This document shows, piece by piece, positions 38,706-47,101 of a stretch of DNA of 64,000 nt (position 1 is its first letter; each line of letters opens with the position of its first letter). Source of the stretch: Planctomycetaceae bacterium (GTDB taxonomy: Bacteria; Planctomycetota; Planctomycetia; Pirellulales; Pirellulaceae). A model generated the notes under the pieces. It had not been told where the DNA came from. It saw only the letters and a program-made list of their open reading frames with translations, and did not search any database. The stretch is from contig PBSM01000059.1 in the NCBI GenBank assembly GCA_002726245.1, positions 1 to 64,000 on the forward strand. Reading direction: 5' to 3'. The position numbers were made by a program, and so were the translations under genes.

Positions 38706-38827
38706 GTAGCCATCACGCTCCGCGTGATGAAAGCGGACGTAAAATCGACTTCACCCTATCAAAGCCGTTTGTTGCATTGAACGTTGTTCGCCGCGCCGCG
38801 TTTCATCACGCGGAGCGTGATGGCTAC
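38706..38827. repeat. Perfect 27-bp inverted repeat with self-complementary arms
   Basis: Arms 38706-38732 and 38801-38827 are exact complements; the spacer is 68 bases. Each arm itself folds (CATCACGCTCCGCGTGATG), so the DNA or RNA can form either one long stem or two short hairpins. The right arm's last bases encode the stop codon of the BatA-like gene (38824-38826). Confidence 0.85.
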
Positions 38828-40968
38828 ATTGCCTTCGCCCTCCCGAAGCTCCAGGCCAAGACGGTTTCAATGACTAGCAACACGATCATGCAAGTTAGCA
38901 TCGAGCGAAACAAAGACACCGGATTCTCGGAAGCTTCTCGAACCACAACGGACTCATCGCTCGCGAACTCGGCAAGTAATTCGCGATCGATGGCTACTAG
39001 GTCGCTCTCCTTCGTATCGAGATTCGCGGCAAACCGTTCACTACGATTCGTCGTTGCCTGCGCGGCTCGATAGACGCCGCTTTGAGTTGTCTCGGCGAGA
39101 CTCCAGCCAGTTTGGTTGATTTCGTCCGGCCGAATCTCGATGCCATCGGGACACTGCAGCGAGAAGTCATCTTCCGCCTCGTCAGCGAGAAAGCGAGATG
39201 CGAGTCCTTCGCCGACAATAATGTTGCGACGGTCCTGCATCCCCTTGGTCGCAAAATGCACAAGTTCGTGGACCAGCGGCGGGAAGCTCGGCCAAGCAGG
39301 CAGGGCGTTCCACGGTGTTGTGCCTTCGTCGGACGTGTTGACCGATTCCGGCGATAACGCCGTTGAGACAACAACGACTCGGCCGCGCCCAAACGTCGAA
39401 GCAACAATCGCCGGTTCATTGTTGCCGAATCGAAGTGCGACCTCCGCTTCCTCGGCTAATTTGTCGAACTGCCAATAGCTCCACACTGGGACCGTCAACA
39501 AACCTGCTCGCTGGTGGCCGCGGAACGGCTTGACAAGCGGATGCTCATATCCGTCAGCAACAAAGTAACGCGGCTCGCCAGTCGTAACGCTTTTGAGCAT
39601 AAGCGGGAGTAGCGGCCTGTCGTCAGCCGCACTCAACTGGTCGTTGTACGAGTTTGCATTGACAATATCTCCCAACGCGACAACAAGTCCACCACCTGAT
39701 GCGACATAGTCTCGCAACACCGTTGCTTCCGTCGGCCCAAGTCGCGCGACGTTACACATGAAAACACAGTCGTACGCGTGAAGATCCTTTTCGAGCAACG
39801 CGTATTCGGAAACGACTTGCACTTGTCGCGGCATCGCGGTTTCGTCCGAAGGATTCAGGGCCAACGCGACATAAGCGGCCGCGTTAAGCTTGCCTTCGAT
39901 ACATAGAACGCGAATTGTTTCGCGCACGGGCACGATCAGCCAACGTGAATCATCGACGCTCAACCCGTCGGAGGACAGCCGGGCCACCATCTCTCGATCG
40001 CCAGGCACGTCAATCTGCTGGTTGAACGAAACGCCTGCACGAGCACTCGCGGCGACATTGACGTGCTTCTCACCAACCTTCCGTTCATCGACGAATAACT
40101 CGATGCGTTTCTGGTTCTCGTTCGCCGCGCCAGCATTCTCGATCTCAACGTGGATCGCGAACGCTTCGCCGCCGACGACCGCGCGGCCGTCCGTTTCGAT
40201 ACGAGTCACCGCGAGATTGTTCGCTTTAACGCTGCCGGTGTGCAGGAACTCTAACGTGGCAAGGTTGTTCAAGTCATTCAGTTGTTGGCGGCACTCCGGA
40301 GTTGTGGCTGCCTGCCAAGTCGTACGACCGAGGTCGGTTAAGAACTCGACGCGTCGGTCCAAAAAGCGAGATTGTGATTCCGCGACCGCGTTCAACAAGT
40401 TCGCGACTTCGTGCAACGTCGGTGACAAGTCCGCGCCCGCGTGAGACAGCTCCAACTTGTCGATCTCATCGACTATGGCAGCATGATTGGCGGATGGCTG
40501 CGCAACGACCACGCTTGGCGGTTCGGATAGCGTCACCAGTGCAAATGCATCACCTGGCTTGGCACGGCGCACACTGTCCGTAGCGAGTTGCGTCGCATGC
40601 TCGAAACGGCTCCGTCCCTTTTCCTGAAAGCCCATGGAGTAGGAAGTGTCGATCACAAGCACGGTAAAGCGAGGAGGTTCGTCCGTCGTCGTGGTGCCGA
40701 TCGGCCAGCCAGATAGCATCGGCTCGGCTAACGCGATTGCCAGCAGCACTAAGACGAGCACGCGGATGGCGAGTAAGAGCATCTGCTCGACGGTAAGCCG
40801 GCGTTGATGTTTGCGGATCGCGGCGAGAAGGAACTGCGTTGCCGCCCACGCTTCGTCTTGATATCGCCTGCGGCTCCAGAGATGAATCGCAACCGGAATC
40901 GCAACCGCAGCCAGCCACGGCAACATCCACGGGCTTGCGAACGACCAAACAGCCAACAGTATCATCAC
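38824..40968 (-). CDS. BatA-like protein with VWA domain
   Basis: 714 residues. The N-terminal BatA motif is clear: SPWMLPWLAAVAIPVAIHLW with two helices, then a VWA domain with TVLVIDTSYSMGFQEKG (DxSxS). A linker of beta strands and a GATase-like domain follow (YDCVFMCNVARLGP, VASGGGLVVALGDI). A final helix (FRSMLTCMIVLLVIETVLAW) completes the protein. BatA-type proteins occur downstream of MoxR/DUF58; the complex they form is not known. The stop lies in the right arm of a palindrome. Confidence 0.85.
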   Translation of the reverse strand: MMILLAVWSFASPWMLPWLAAVAIPVAIHLWSRRRYQDEAWAATQFLLAAIRKHQRRLTVEQMLLLAIRVLVLVLLAIALAEPMLSGWPIGTTTTDEPPRFTVLVIDTSYSMGFQEKGRSRFEHATQLATDSVRRAKPGDAFALVTLSEPPSVVVAQPSANHAAIVDEIDKLELSHAGADLSPTLHEVANLLNAVAESQSRFLDRRVEFLTDLGRTTWQAATTPECRQQLNDLNNLATLEFLHTGSVKANNLAVTRIETDGRAVVGGEAFAIHVEIENAGAANENQKRIELFVDERKVGEKHVNVAASARAGVSFNQQIDVPGDREMVARLSSDGLSVDDSRWLIVPVRETIRVLCIEGKLNAAAYVALALNPSDETAMPRQVQVVSEYALLEKDLHAYDCVFMCNVARLGPTEATVLRDYVASGGGLVVALGDIVNANSYNDQLSAADDRPLLPLMLKSVTTGEPRYFVADGYEHPLVKPFRGHQRAGLLTVPVWSYWQFDKLAEEAEVALRFGNNEPAIVASTFGRGRVVVVSTALSPESVNTSDEGTTPWNALPAWPSFPPLVHELVHFATKGMQDRRNIIVGEGLASRFLADEAEDDFSLQCPDGIEIRPDEINQTGWSLAETTQSGVYRAAQATTNRSERFAANLDTKESDLVAIDRELLAEFASDESVVVREASENPVSLFRSMLTCMIVLLVIETVLAWSFGRAKAM

Positions 40969-41104
40969 TCACCTCGCTTGCGACGCATCGGCCGAACAAT
41001 TGCCGTCGCATACACCACGACCGGGCACTCGCTAGTCGGTTGGTCCAGATCGACCGCGGAGTGTTCGACGACAGTAAGTGATTGGAGACTGCTAACGCGT
41101 TGGT

Positions 41105-41584
41105 CTTCAGCCGCGTAGCGGCGGCAGCTAATCGCCTGGGGCGTAAGCCCTCGTTGTTTTACACAAGTCGGCCGGCCGGATTCGCCCCGAATGGGCCGCG
41201 ACATATCAGCCCAGGGCAGAGCGCAGCGCCGCCCAGGGGTGGAAGGCGATGAACGCGAGAGCCCTGAAAGGGAGAAACAAATGGAGCAGCGTCCAGCGAG
41301 CATGTTGTTTCGCCCTTTCAGGGCTTGCGAACACGGTGTTCGTCTACCCAGGGCGGCGCTGCGCTCTGCCCTGGGCTGGTGTGTTTCTGACCCTTCGGGC
41401 CGACTTGTGTACAACAACAAGGGCGTAAGCCCCAGGTGCGTTGTCGGAACAAAACCAAAGCCCCAGAGGGGCGACACCGAAGAAGCCCAACGTGACAGTG
41501 TCGCCCCTACGGGGCTTAGTGCGTATGGCTGCGACGATTCCTGGGGCTTACGCCCCAGGCTATTACATGTCGTCCGTACCGGAC
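41105..41584. repeat. Composite intergenic element, copy 2 (filled)
   Basis: Fills most of the 680-base gap between the BatA-like and DUF58 genes. Order: a GCGGCGGCAG end, hairpin GGGGCGTAAGCCC interrupted by a 278-bp palindromic core (41147-41424), GCCCCAGAGGGGCGAC with its partner GCCCCTACGGGGC, hairpin CCTGGGGCTTACGCCCCAGG (41540-41559) and GTCCGTACCGGAC. A 12-bp direct repeat GGGCGTAAGCCC flanks the core at 41139-41150 and 41421-41432. The rest of the gap (40969-41104, 41585-41648) shows nothing I recognise. Frames running through it are not genes. Confidence 0.85.
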
Positions 41585-41648
41585 TGGAGAGGTTGTCGAG
41601 GACTATGACTCGTCGATGGCCATCCGATAGGCTACTCATTCCGCAACA

Positions 41649-42572
41649 TCACCTCGACTGCCTGGTCATGGAGGTTCGACTCGTCAGGAACGCGGCCAGA
41701 GCGACATCGAGTGGCTGCTCGGTGGTGAGCAATCGATAGTCGATCTCGTTGTCTAAGCAACCGCGTTTGATTTGCGCGAGGAAGCGATCGACTTCGGCTC
41801 GATAGCCCGAACGGATGGAATGAGGGTCGGCCGCAATGTCGGCGGCTCCCTCCATGCCTCGAAAACGCGTTGGCACATCGAATGGTAGTTGCAGTTCGGC
41901 CGGATCGAGGAGTTGCAAGACGGCGACATCGTGTTGGCGATGTCGAAGGTGCCGCAAGCCGGACAGGACGCTCCCTGGCTCGTCGAAGAGATCGCTGATA
42001 ATCAAGACGATGCCGCGTTTCGTCATCTTCTGTGACAGCTCTCGGAACACATTACCGACCGAGGTCTTGTCGCGCGGCGATGCGTTCTCCATGACCGACA
42101 GCAAACTGGCGAGATGGGATGCGTTGCTGCTCGGCGAGACGGTGTCGCGAACTTCCCAATGAAACGTCGCGAGCCCAACGGCATCCTGGCGTTGAAGCAC
42201 GAGCCAAGCCAGCGATGCAGCGATGCATTGCGCGTATTCCAGCTTCGACATCGCGGAATTCGGGCCGCGATAGGACATGCTCTCGCTGACATCCAGCAGG
42301 AGATAGCAAATCAGATTTGTTTCGTCTTCGTACTGCTTCAAGTAGTACTTGTCGGTCCGCCCGAAGACCTTCCAATCGAGATAACGCAAGTCGTCGCCAG
42401 GCGCATACTCGCGGTGCTCGGAGAACTCGACGGAGAACCCGCGATACGGACTGCGATGAGCGCCGGAAATAAAACCTTCGACGATGCGACGAGCCCGCAG
42501 TTGCAATCCTTTGAGCTTAGCCAGCGTCTGCGGATCTAAAGACTTGGGGGAGTTGTCCACGCCCGTCTTCAT
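41649..42572 (-). CDS. DUF58 domain protein
   Basis: 307 residues. The DUF58 hallmark lies at residues 45-75 (FSEHREYAPGDDLRYLDWKV), followed by LLLDVSESMSYRGPNSAMSKL, a VWA-like DxSxS motif, and KRGIVLIISDLFDEPGSVLSG. No membrane helix is seen, so it is probably cytosolic, unlike the other VWA proteins here. DUF58 proteins act with MoxR AAA ATPases. It starts inside the 3' end of moxR (56-base overlap), which points to coupled translation. Confidence 0.9.
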   Translation of the reverse strand: MKTGVDNSPKSLDPQTLAKLKGLQLRARRIVEGFISGAHRSPYRGFSVEFSEHREYAPGDDLRYLDWKVFGRTDKYYLKQYEDETNLICYLLLDVSESMSYRGPNSAMSKLEYAQCIAASLAWLVLQRQDAVGLATFHWEVRDTVSPSSNASHLASLLSVMENASPRDKTSVGNVFRELSQKMTKRGIVLIISDLFDEPGSVLSGLRHLRHRQHDVAVLQLLDPAELQLPFDVPTRFRGMEGAADIAADPHSIRSGYRAEVDRFLAQIKRGCLDNEIDYRLLTTEQPLDVALAAFLTSRTSMTRQSR

Positions 42573-43611
42573 CCTTCACTGTAGGGACCGTATCCAGTAT
42601 TCGACGCACGATGTCGTCGGCCGTGATGCCTTCAGCGTCCGCATTGAAAGTCGTCTTGATCCGATGACGCAGTACAGGCAACGCGACAGCTCGAACATCT
42701 TCTTGGCTGACACAATAGCGACCGTGCAGCGCCGCGCGAGCCTTCGCGCCGAGCACGAGGTACTGACTGGCACGCGGACCCGCACCCCACATGACATACT
42801 CGCGAATGAATTCCGGGCTCTCGTCGGCTCCCGCGCGGGAAAGTCTTGCCAATCGAAGCGCGTATCGAGCAACATGATCGGCGACGGGAACTCTTCGTAC
42901 GATTCGCGTCAGCTCGAAGATGGCGTCGGCATCTAAGGTCGCCTGCACGGACACCTCGACATCATCGGTGGTCCGTCGAACGATCTCCAGCTCTTCATTC
43001 TCGTCAGGGTAATCGACTTGAACACTGAACATGAAGCGATCTAACTGCGCTTCGGGAAGCGGATACGTTCCCTCTTGTTCAATCGGGTTCTGCGTCGCCA
43101 AGACGAAGAACGGCTCGGCGAGTGTGTGTTTCTTACCGCCGGCCGTGACTTGGTGTTCTTGCATCGCTTCCAAGAGCGCGGCCTGAGTCTTCGGCGGTGT
43201 GCGGTTAATCTCATCGGCCAGCACAACATTCGCGAAGACCGGGCCTGGCAGGAAACGGTACCCGCGTTCGCCGGACGTGCGGTCTTCTTGAATGACTTCC
43301 GTCCCCGTGATGTCCGACGGCATCAAGTCAGGCGTGAATTGAATGCGATTAAAAGACAAGGAGAGCGATTCGGCTAACGTACGAATCATCAGTGTCTTCG
43401 CCAACCCAGGCACACCTACTAGCAAACAATGCCCGCGAGCGAACATTGACACGAGCAATTCCTCGAGGACTTGCTCTTGTCCCACAATCACTTTCGATAC
43501 TTCCGCCGCGATCTGCTCGAAAGCCTGATTCAGGTGCCGGATGGATTCAATGTCACCATCAGTTGTCTTGGCGGCCGTGTCAGCGGATTTCGTCGGTGTT
43601 TCTTTGTCCAT
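42517..43611 (-). CDS. MoxR-type AAA+ ATPase
   Basis: 364 residues from the ATG at 43611; a TTG 12 codons upstream is also in frame. AAA+ motifs: Walker A GVPGLAKT, Walker B VVLADEINRTPPKTQAALLE, sensor 1 LATQNPIEQEGTYPLPEAQL, and arginine-finger region LDRFMF. MoxR ATPases serve as chaperones for the VWA proteins of the same operon (family knowledge). The start overlaps the end of the PQQ-repeat gene, and the 3' end overlaps DUF58, so the three are very likely one transcript. Confidence 0.93.
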   Translation of the reverse strand: MDKETPTKSADTAAKTTDGDIESIRHLNQAFEQIAAEVSKVIVGQEQVLEELLVSMFARGHCLLVGVPGLAKTLMIRTLAESLSLSFNRIQFTPDLMPSDITGTEVIQEDRTSGERGYRFLPGPVFANVVLADEINRTPPKTQAALLEAMQEHQVTAGGKKHTLAEPFFVLATQNPIEQEGTYPLPEAQLDRFMFSVQVDYPDENEELEIVRRTTDDVEVSVQATLDADAIFELTRIVRRVPVADHVARYALRLARLSRAGADESPEFIREYVMWGAGPRASQYLVLGAKARAALHGRYCVSQEDVRAVALPVLRHRIKTTFNADAEGITADDIVRRILDTVPTVKDEDGRGQLPQVFRSADAG

Positions 43612-45895
43612 ATCGGTCGAATACGAAGAGTTTATCGGCGGCTGCAATAACTAAGACGTTCCTGGCGACAACGAGGTTTCCCCCGGTCGCGCCGCGTGGC
43701 GTTAGTTTTATCTCGCGAACGAAGTGTGGCTCGACGCCAAGCTCTGTTCTAACCGTTCGTTGCCCAAAGACAAATATCGAGTTTCGCGTCGGCCAGTATA
43801 CATTGTCGCCAACCAAGACGCCGCGTCCATGACCACGCGGAGATGGCCGAGCGTGGCCAGGCGTCGTTCGGCGGGGAGGTGGAAACTGACCAACGATTCG
43901 CCCGGTATAGACATCTAGCCAATACAAGTAGTCACCGCTGACGATCAAATTGTTTCCGCCCACACCGAGGAGGTGAATTGCATCGGCGGCTTGCTCCGGC
44001 AACGAAGTCCAAATGACATGCCCGGTGTTGGCATCCAGTGCGAAAAGACGGTTGCAGTCGCAAGGGGCTGCGATCACGAGCCCGCGATAAGCGAGGCAAG
44101 GTGTCAGATCGCGAAACACATGTTGATCATTGCGATCGGGGTTTTCGTTCTCTGGCGAAATGCGAGGATACTCGCAAAGCCAACGCACCCGTCCGTCGCT
44201 TGCGCGTAATGCAGCAATCACTCCAAGATGTGTGTTACAGAAGATCGTATCTTCACTCCAGGTTAACAGCGTCTGCGCGGGATAAGGCTGACGCCCCTCA
44301 CCAAGTGTTCGCCCAGAGCAAATCTCCTGGCTCCACAGAAGATCTCCGTACAACTCGTCGAAGCAGGCCACGTGGATCTCGGAATGGACGGTGTCCTGCC
44401 GGCGAAGCGTCACGAACAAACGGTGATTCGCCACGAGGGGCACACCGTCAAAAGCCCATTCCGGCCCCCAACGTTCTCGATCGAGTGTCCGGTCAAGGCT
44501 GAGTTTGCCTTGCGAAACTAAGTCAAGGCCAACGATGCGAGATTCTCGATTGTCCGCGAAGTCCGCGCTGAGCCTTGCGAACACGCGTGAGTCAGTTGCT
44601 GACAAACTGAATCGACGCACAGACTGGTTCCTCTGCTCCGATTCTTCGGCGGAGACATTCGCATCGGTGTGACCGAAAAGCAACGTACCGTTATGCAAGT
44701 CGTACGACGCGATCGCTCCTTGTTCGTTGCCGGTTTGTACAATCAATTGCTTGCCAACGACGATCGGATGGTAACTCAGTAAGGCATCGATCGGCTCTGC
44801 AACTCGCTGGCCTTCGCCACTGAAGTGTTCGCCGTCGGCAGAACGGCGCGGTAACATCGCCTTCCAACGCGGTGATTCGCCAAGAGTCGGCTCGTCCGTT
44901 TCATCCGTGTAACGGTCGGCGATCCGCTGCCGCGTTGGCCCGCCTCCTAGCGTCAGCCAGTCCGTATCCGAAGGCGTCTCCGGCCACGAGTCACTCGCCG
45001 CAAGCAGTTCCTCCAAAGTCTCAACATACTTGCCGTCGCGGCCAGCTAGTCGCCCACGAGCATTCGCGTCGAGTCGGCGCAGCAGCTCCAACTCCATACG
45101 CGCTCTAACTGTATTCCCCTCGATAATCGAAACAAGCACAAGTCGCGCGATGACTAGCGACGCTTCGTATTGAGAATCTGGATAGACCAACCAACTGGGC
45201 AAGCCAGCAGGGTTCTTCAGTCTCGGAAACGCGGCCTGCCATTGCTCCTCCTTCTGCAGCTTGCGGCTCACTAGCCAGATCGGCCAGCCGTTCCATCGAT
45301 CGTCTTCACCGACCAGCGACGAGAAGCGAGCCGCTCGATGAATCGCTTCATAGTTCCGGCGCGCAGCGGTCCAATTCCCCCGCTCGACTTCCAAGTCTCC
45401 CAATCGCAGCAGTACATCGTCGGTTGTGCTTGCAACAAAGAATCGCTCCGCGATGCCGGTGAGCGCCGCCGCGTCCAACTTTGCTTCGGCTTCGCGTTTC
45501 GCGCGCTGTACTCCGGCATCGACGGTCCGCCGATAATAAACAAGCGATTCCGGTGCCGTTTTGGCCAAGCGAGCAAGCTGCATCTGGCAATATTCGGCCA
45601 ACGGCACGTAGCGTTGAAACCCGTCGGCTCGCCGCGGGCCGACACGCATCATGCTGTCATCGTGCTCCTCCATCACTCCACGAAGAATCTCCGCGGCATC
45701 TTGCCACTGTTCTGCTTCGAGAAGTGCATCCGCGCGCTGTAGATGCGCGAGAACGGAGCCTGAAGCAATCGCTAACGCAACATTTGATGGTTGACGGGCG
45801 TCGGTTGCCGATTGGGCTTGGCAACGAAGGGCGACTGAATCGACAAGTAGAGCCGCCAGACCAAGGAGACTTATGCGTCGCATCAAGTCCAGCAT
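43580..45895 (-). CDS. Secreted PQQ-repeat beta-propeller protein with TPR-like region
   Basis: 771 residues from the ATG at 45895 (AAGGA six bases upstream). A signal peptide is followed by a helical, TPR-like segment (about 50-190, e.g. RLGDLEVERGNWTAARRNYE). The C-terminal half has PQQ-type propeller blades (GAIASYDLHNGTLLFG, VIAALRASDGRVRWLCEYP, LFALDANTGHVIWTSLP, YLYWLDVYTGRIVGQF). It lacks dehydrogenase motifs, so PQQ binding is not implied; a BamB-like scaffold is a better guess. The gene starts the MoxR operon. Confidence 0.85.
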   Translation of the reverse strand: MLDLMRRISLLGLAALLVDSVALRCQAQSATDARQPSNVALAIASGSVLAHLQRADALLEAEQWQDAAEILRGVMEEHDDSMMRVGPRRADGFQRYVPLAEYCQMQLARLAKTAPESLVYYRRTVDAGVQRAKREAEAKLDAAALTGIAERFFVASTTDDVLLRLGDLEVERGNWTAARRNYEAIHRAARFSSLVGEDDRWNGWPIWLVSRKLQKEEQWQAAFPRLKNPAGLPSWLVYPDSQYEASLVIARLVLVSIIEGNTVRARMELELLRRLDANARGRLAGRDGKYVETLEELLAASDSWPETPSDTDWLTLGGGPTRQRIADRYTDETDEPTLGESPRWKAMLPRRSADGEHFSGEGQRVAEPIDALLSYHPIVVGKQLIVQTGNEQGAIASYDLHNGTLLFGHTDANVSAEESEQRNQSVRRFSLSATDSRVFARLSADFADNRESRIVGLDLVSQGKLSLDRTLDRERWGPEWAFDGVPLVANHRLFVTLRRQDTVHSEIHVACFDELYGDLLWSQEICSGRTLGEGRQPYPAQTLLTWSEDTIFCNTHLGVIAALRASDGRVRWLCEYPRISPENENPDRNDQHVFRDLTPCLAYRGLVIAAPCDCNRLFALDANTGHVIWTSLPEQAADAIHLLGVGGNNLIVSGDYLYWLDVYTGRIVGQFPPPRRTTPGHARPSPRGHGRGVLVGDNVYWPTRNSIFVFGQRTVRTELGVEPHFVREIKLTPRGATGGNLVVARNVLVIAAADKLFVFDRYGQRNTDEIR

Positions 45896-45938
45896 GCGTC
45901 ATCCTTCATCAGTCAGGCCGAAGCTGTTGATCGCTGTT

Positions 45939-46121
45939 TTAATTCGTGGCATAGCCTTCGACGATCCGCCCGACATAGAATGCCGAGAATCCAAAGACCA
46001 ACATGAACACCATGTCGCTGATGCCAAACGCACGCCCCAAGCCGCCGGTGACCTCCATGAACATCGAGAGTGGTAGGAGGACCAAGCCTCCGAGCTGCAA
46101 TAACCTGCCGAAAGCTTTCAT
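45939..46121 (-). CDS. Small two-helix membrane protein
   Basis: 60 residues. Two hydrophobic helices (LLQLGGLVLLPLSMFMEVTG and FGISDMVFMLVFGFSAFYVG) and a short polar tail. GGGAG lies upstream at a long spacing. It is at the end of the respiratory gene array, so a small oxidase- or assembly-linked protein is plausible, but no function is known to me. It also could be the first gene of the next unit. Confidence 0.65.
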   Translation of the reverse strand: MKAFGRLLQLGGLVLLPLSMFMEVTGGLGRAFGISDMVFMLVFGFSAFYVGRIVEGYATN

Positions 46122-46147
46122 GGGCTGAACGAACTCCCTCAGGAATC

Positions 46148-46223
46148 GTTGGAGTACCGGCTTTAGCCGGTACCCTCGATAGAGAACGACACGTCACAAG
46201 CCGCCTCAAGGCGGGACTCCAAC
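46148..46223. repeat. Palindrome, GTTGGAGT family copy 2
   Basis: Arms 46148-46170 and 46201-46223 pair at most positions, with GTTGGAGT/ACTCCAAC ends and CTTTAG-like centres. The arms match copy 1 (27541-27613) in the pattern GTTGGAGTnCCGnCTTTAGn. It lies between two small minus-strand genes. Confidence 0.7.
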
Positions 46224-46227
46224 AACT

Positions 46228-46527
46228 CTAAGCGTGTGTAACTAATTCGGCCGCTGGCGTCTCAGACGCTTCGGCGTCGGATTGCTCACGCTGAAGCCGA
46301 GCGCGTCGTACTTCGTAATAGAAGTACGCGCTGATCCCGCCGAGGATCAGAAACGGCATCGACATCATGAACACGATGCTCCAGAAGTAGCCTTGCACCA
46401 TCGCGGCTGTCGAAGGATCGCCGGCAAGGCCATCCTTGCAAGTTGGGCAGCCAAACGCCAATGCCGGAACAAGGGCTGTCACGAACAGCCAAACAGCTAG
46501 TGTTTTTAGTTTTGTTAGAACACTCAT
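46228..46527 (-). CDS. Small exported membrane protein with CPTC motif
   Basis: 99 residues. An N-terminal signal or helix (LAVWLFVTALVPALAFG) is directly followed by CPTCKDGLAG, a CxxC pair that would face the periplasm. A membrane helix (SIVFMMSMPFLILGGISAYF) and a charged tail follow. CxxC next to SCO1 and DUF420 genes suggests a copper or redox role in oxidase maturation, which is inference from context. It stands in the same orientation as the oxidase array. Confidence 0.75.
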   Translation of the reverse strand: MSVLTKLKTLAVWLFVTALVPALAFGCPTCKDGLAGDPSTAAMVQGYFWSIVFMMSMPFLILGGISAYFYYEVRRARLQREQSDAEASETPAAELVTHA

Positions 46528-46564
46528 TTGCTCATCTCACGAGCTCAAGTATACCGGCTGCGAG

Positions 46565-47005
46565 TTAGCTGCCAAAGAGCTGATAGAGCATCAGATACAC
46601 GACAACACCGGTGATCGAAACGTACAGCCAAATCGGGAACGTCCATTTTGCCAGTGATCGGTGGCGTCGTCGGTTGTCGCGAAGTCCATAGTAGATCGTT
46701 GCGACCGCGAGAAAAGGGACCGTGGCGGCGAGGACAATGTGCGAGACAAGAATCGTGAAGTAAGTCCAACGAAGCACGAGGTTAGGATTGGGAAACGGCT
46801 TGCCGTGTTCGCCGGTCGTCCAGCGCAGTAGTCCGTGATAGCCGAGATAACAGACCAGGAACACGACCGATACGCAAAAACAAGCCAACATCGTCCACTT
46901 GTGTGCTCGTTCGCGGCGGCGCTTGATCAAGACATATCCCACAACTAGCAGGATCGCCGCCAGAGCGTTCAGCGAAGCGTTGATGTGTGGAAGTGCTTCG
47001 AGCAT
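46565..47005 (-). CDS. DUF420 (CtaM-like) membrane protein
   Basis: 146 residues, four membrane helices, with conserved His residues at helix ends (LPHINASLNALAAILLVVGY, KWTMLACFCVSVVFLVCYLG, VSHIVLAATVPFLAVATIYY, LAKWTFPIWLYVSITGVVVY). DUF420 members (CtaM in Staphylococcus, YozB in Bacillus) are needed for maturation of the aa3/caa3 oxidase. Position between SCO1 and the CPTC protein fits. Starts at the ATG at 47005. Confidence 0.88.
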   Translation of the reverse strand: MLEALPHINASLNALAAILLVVGYVLIKRRRERAHKWTMLACFCVSVVFLVCYLGYHGLLRWTTGEHGKPFPNPNLVLRWTYFTILVSHIVLAATVPFLAVATIYYGLRDNRRRHRSLAKWTFPIWLYVSITGVVVYLMLYQLFGS

Positions 47006-47027
47006 TTATGTATGCAGACGTGGAACT

Positions 47028-47101
47028 ACGAAAGGCACGAAAAAACACGAAAGGGGAAAGGAAAGTCGGTTCTACTCGTCGTCTTCTATCGTGCCTTTCG
47101 T
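47028..47101. repeat. ACGAAAGGCACGA inverted repeat at the SCO1 3' end
   Basis: ACGAAAGGCACGA (47028-47040) and its complement (47089-47101) flank a 48-base spacer with further ACACGAAAGG text. The right arm lies inside the SCO1 reading frame and encodes part of its C-terminal tail (KETKGTI). It is a simple, low-complexity palindrome. Confidence 0.65.

Noticed and set aside
41147-41424. Interpreting the palindromic core as a classical rho-independent terminator
   Set aside because: The fold is far too long, lacks a T-run, and is shared by two loci in a modular setting.
40965-41739. Long frames on both strands through the composite repeat at 41 kb
   Set aside because: They are translations of the repeat itself (text such as ALKGR, RRCALPW recurs at each copy) and change with repeat copy, not like a gene.
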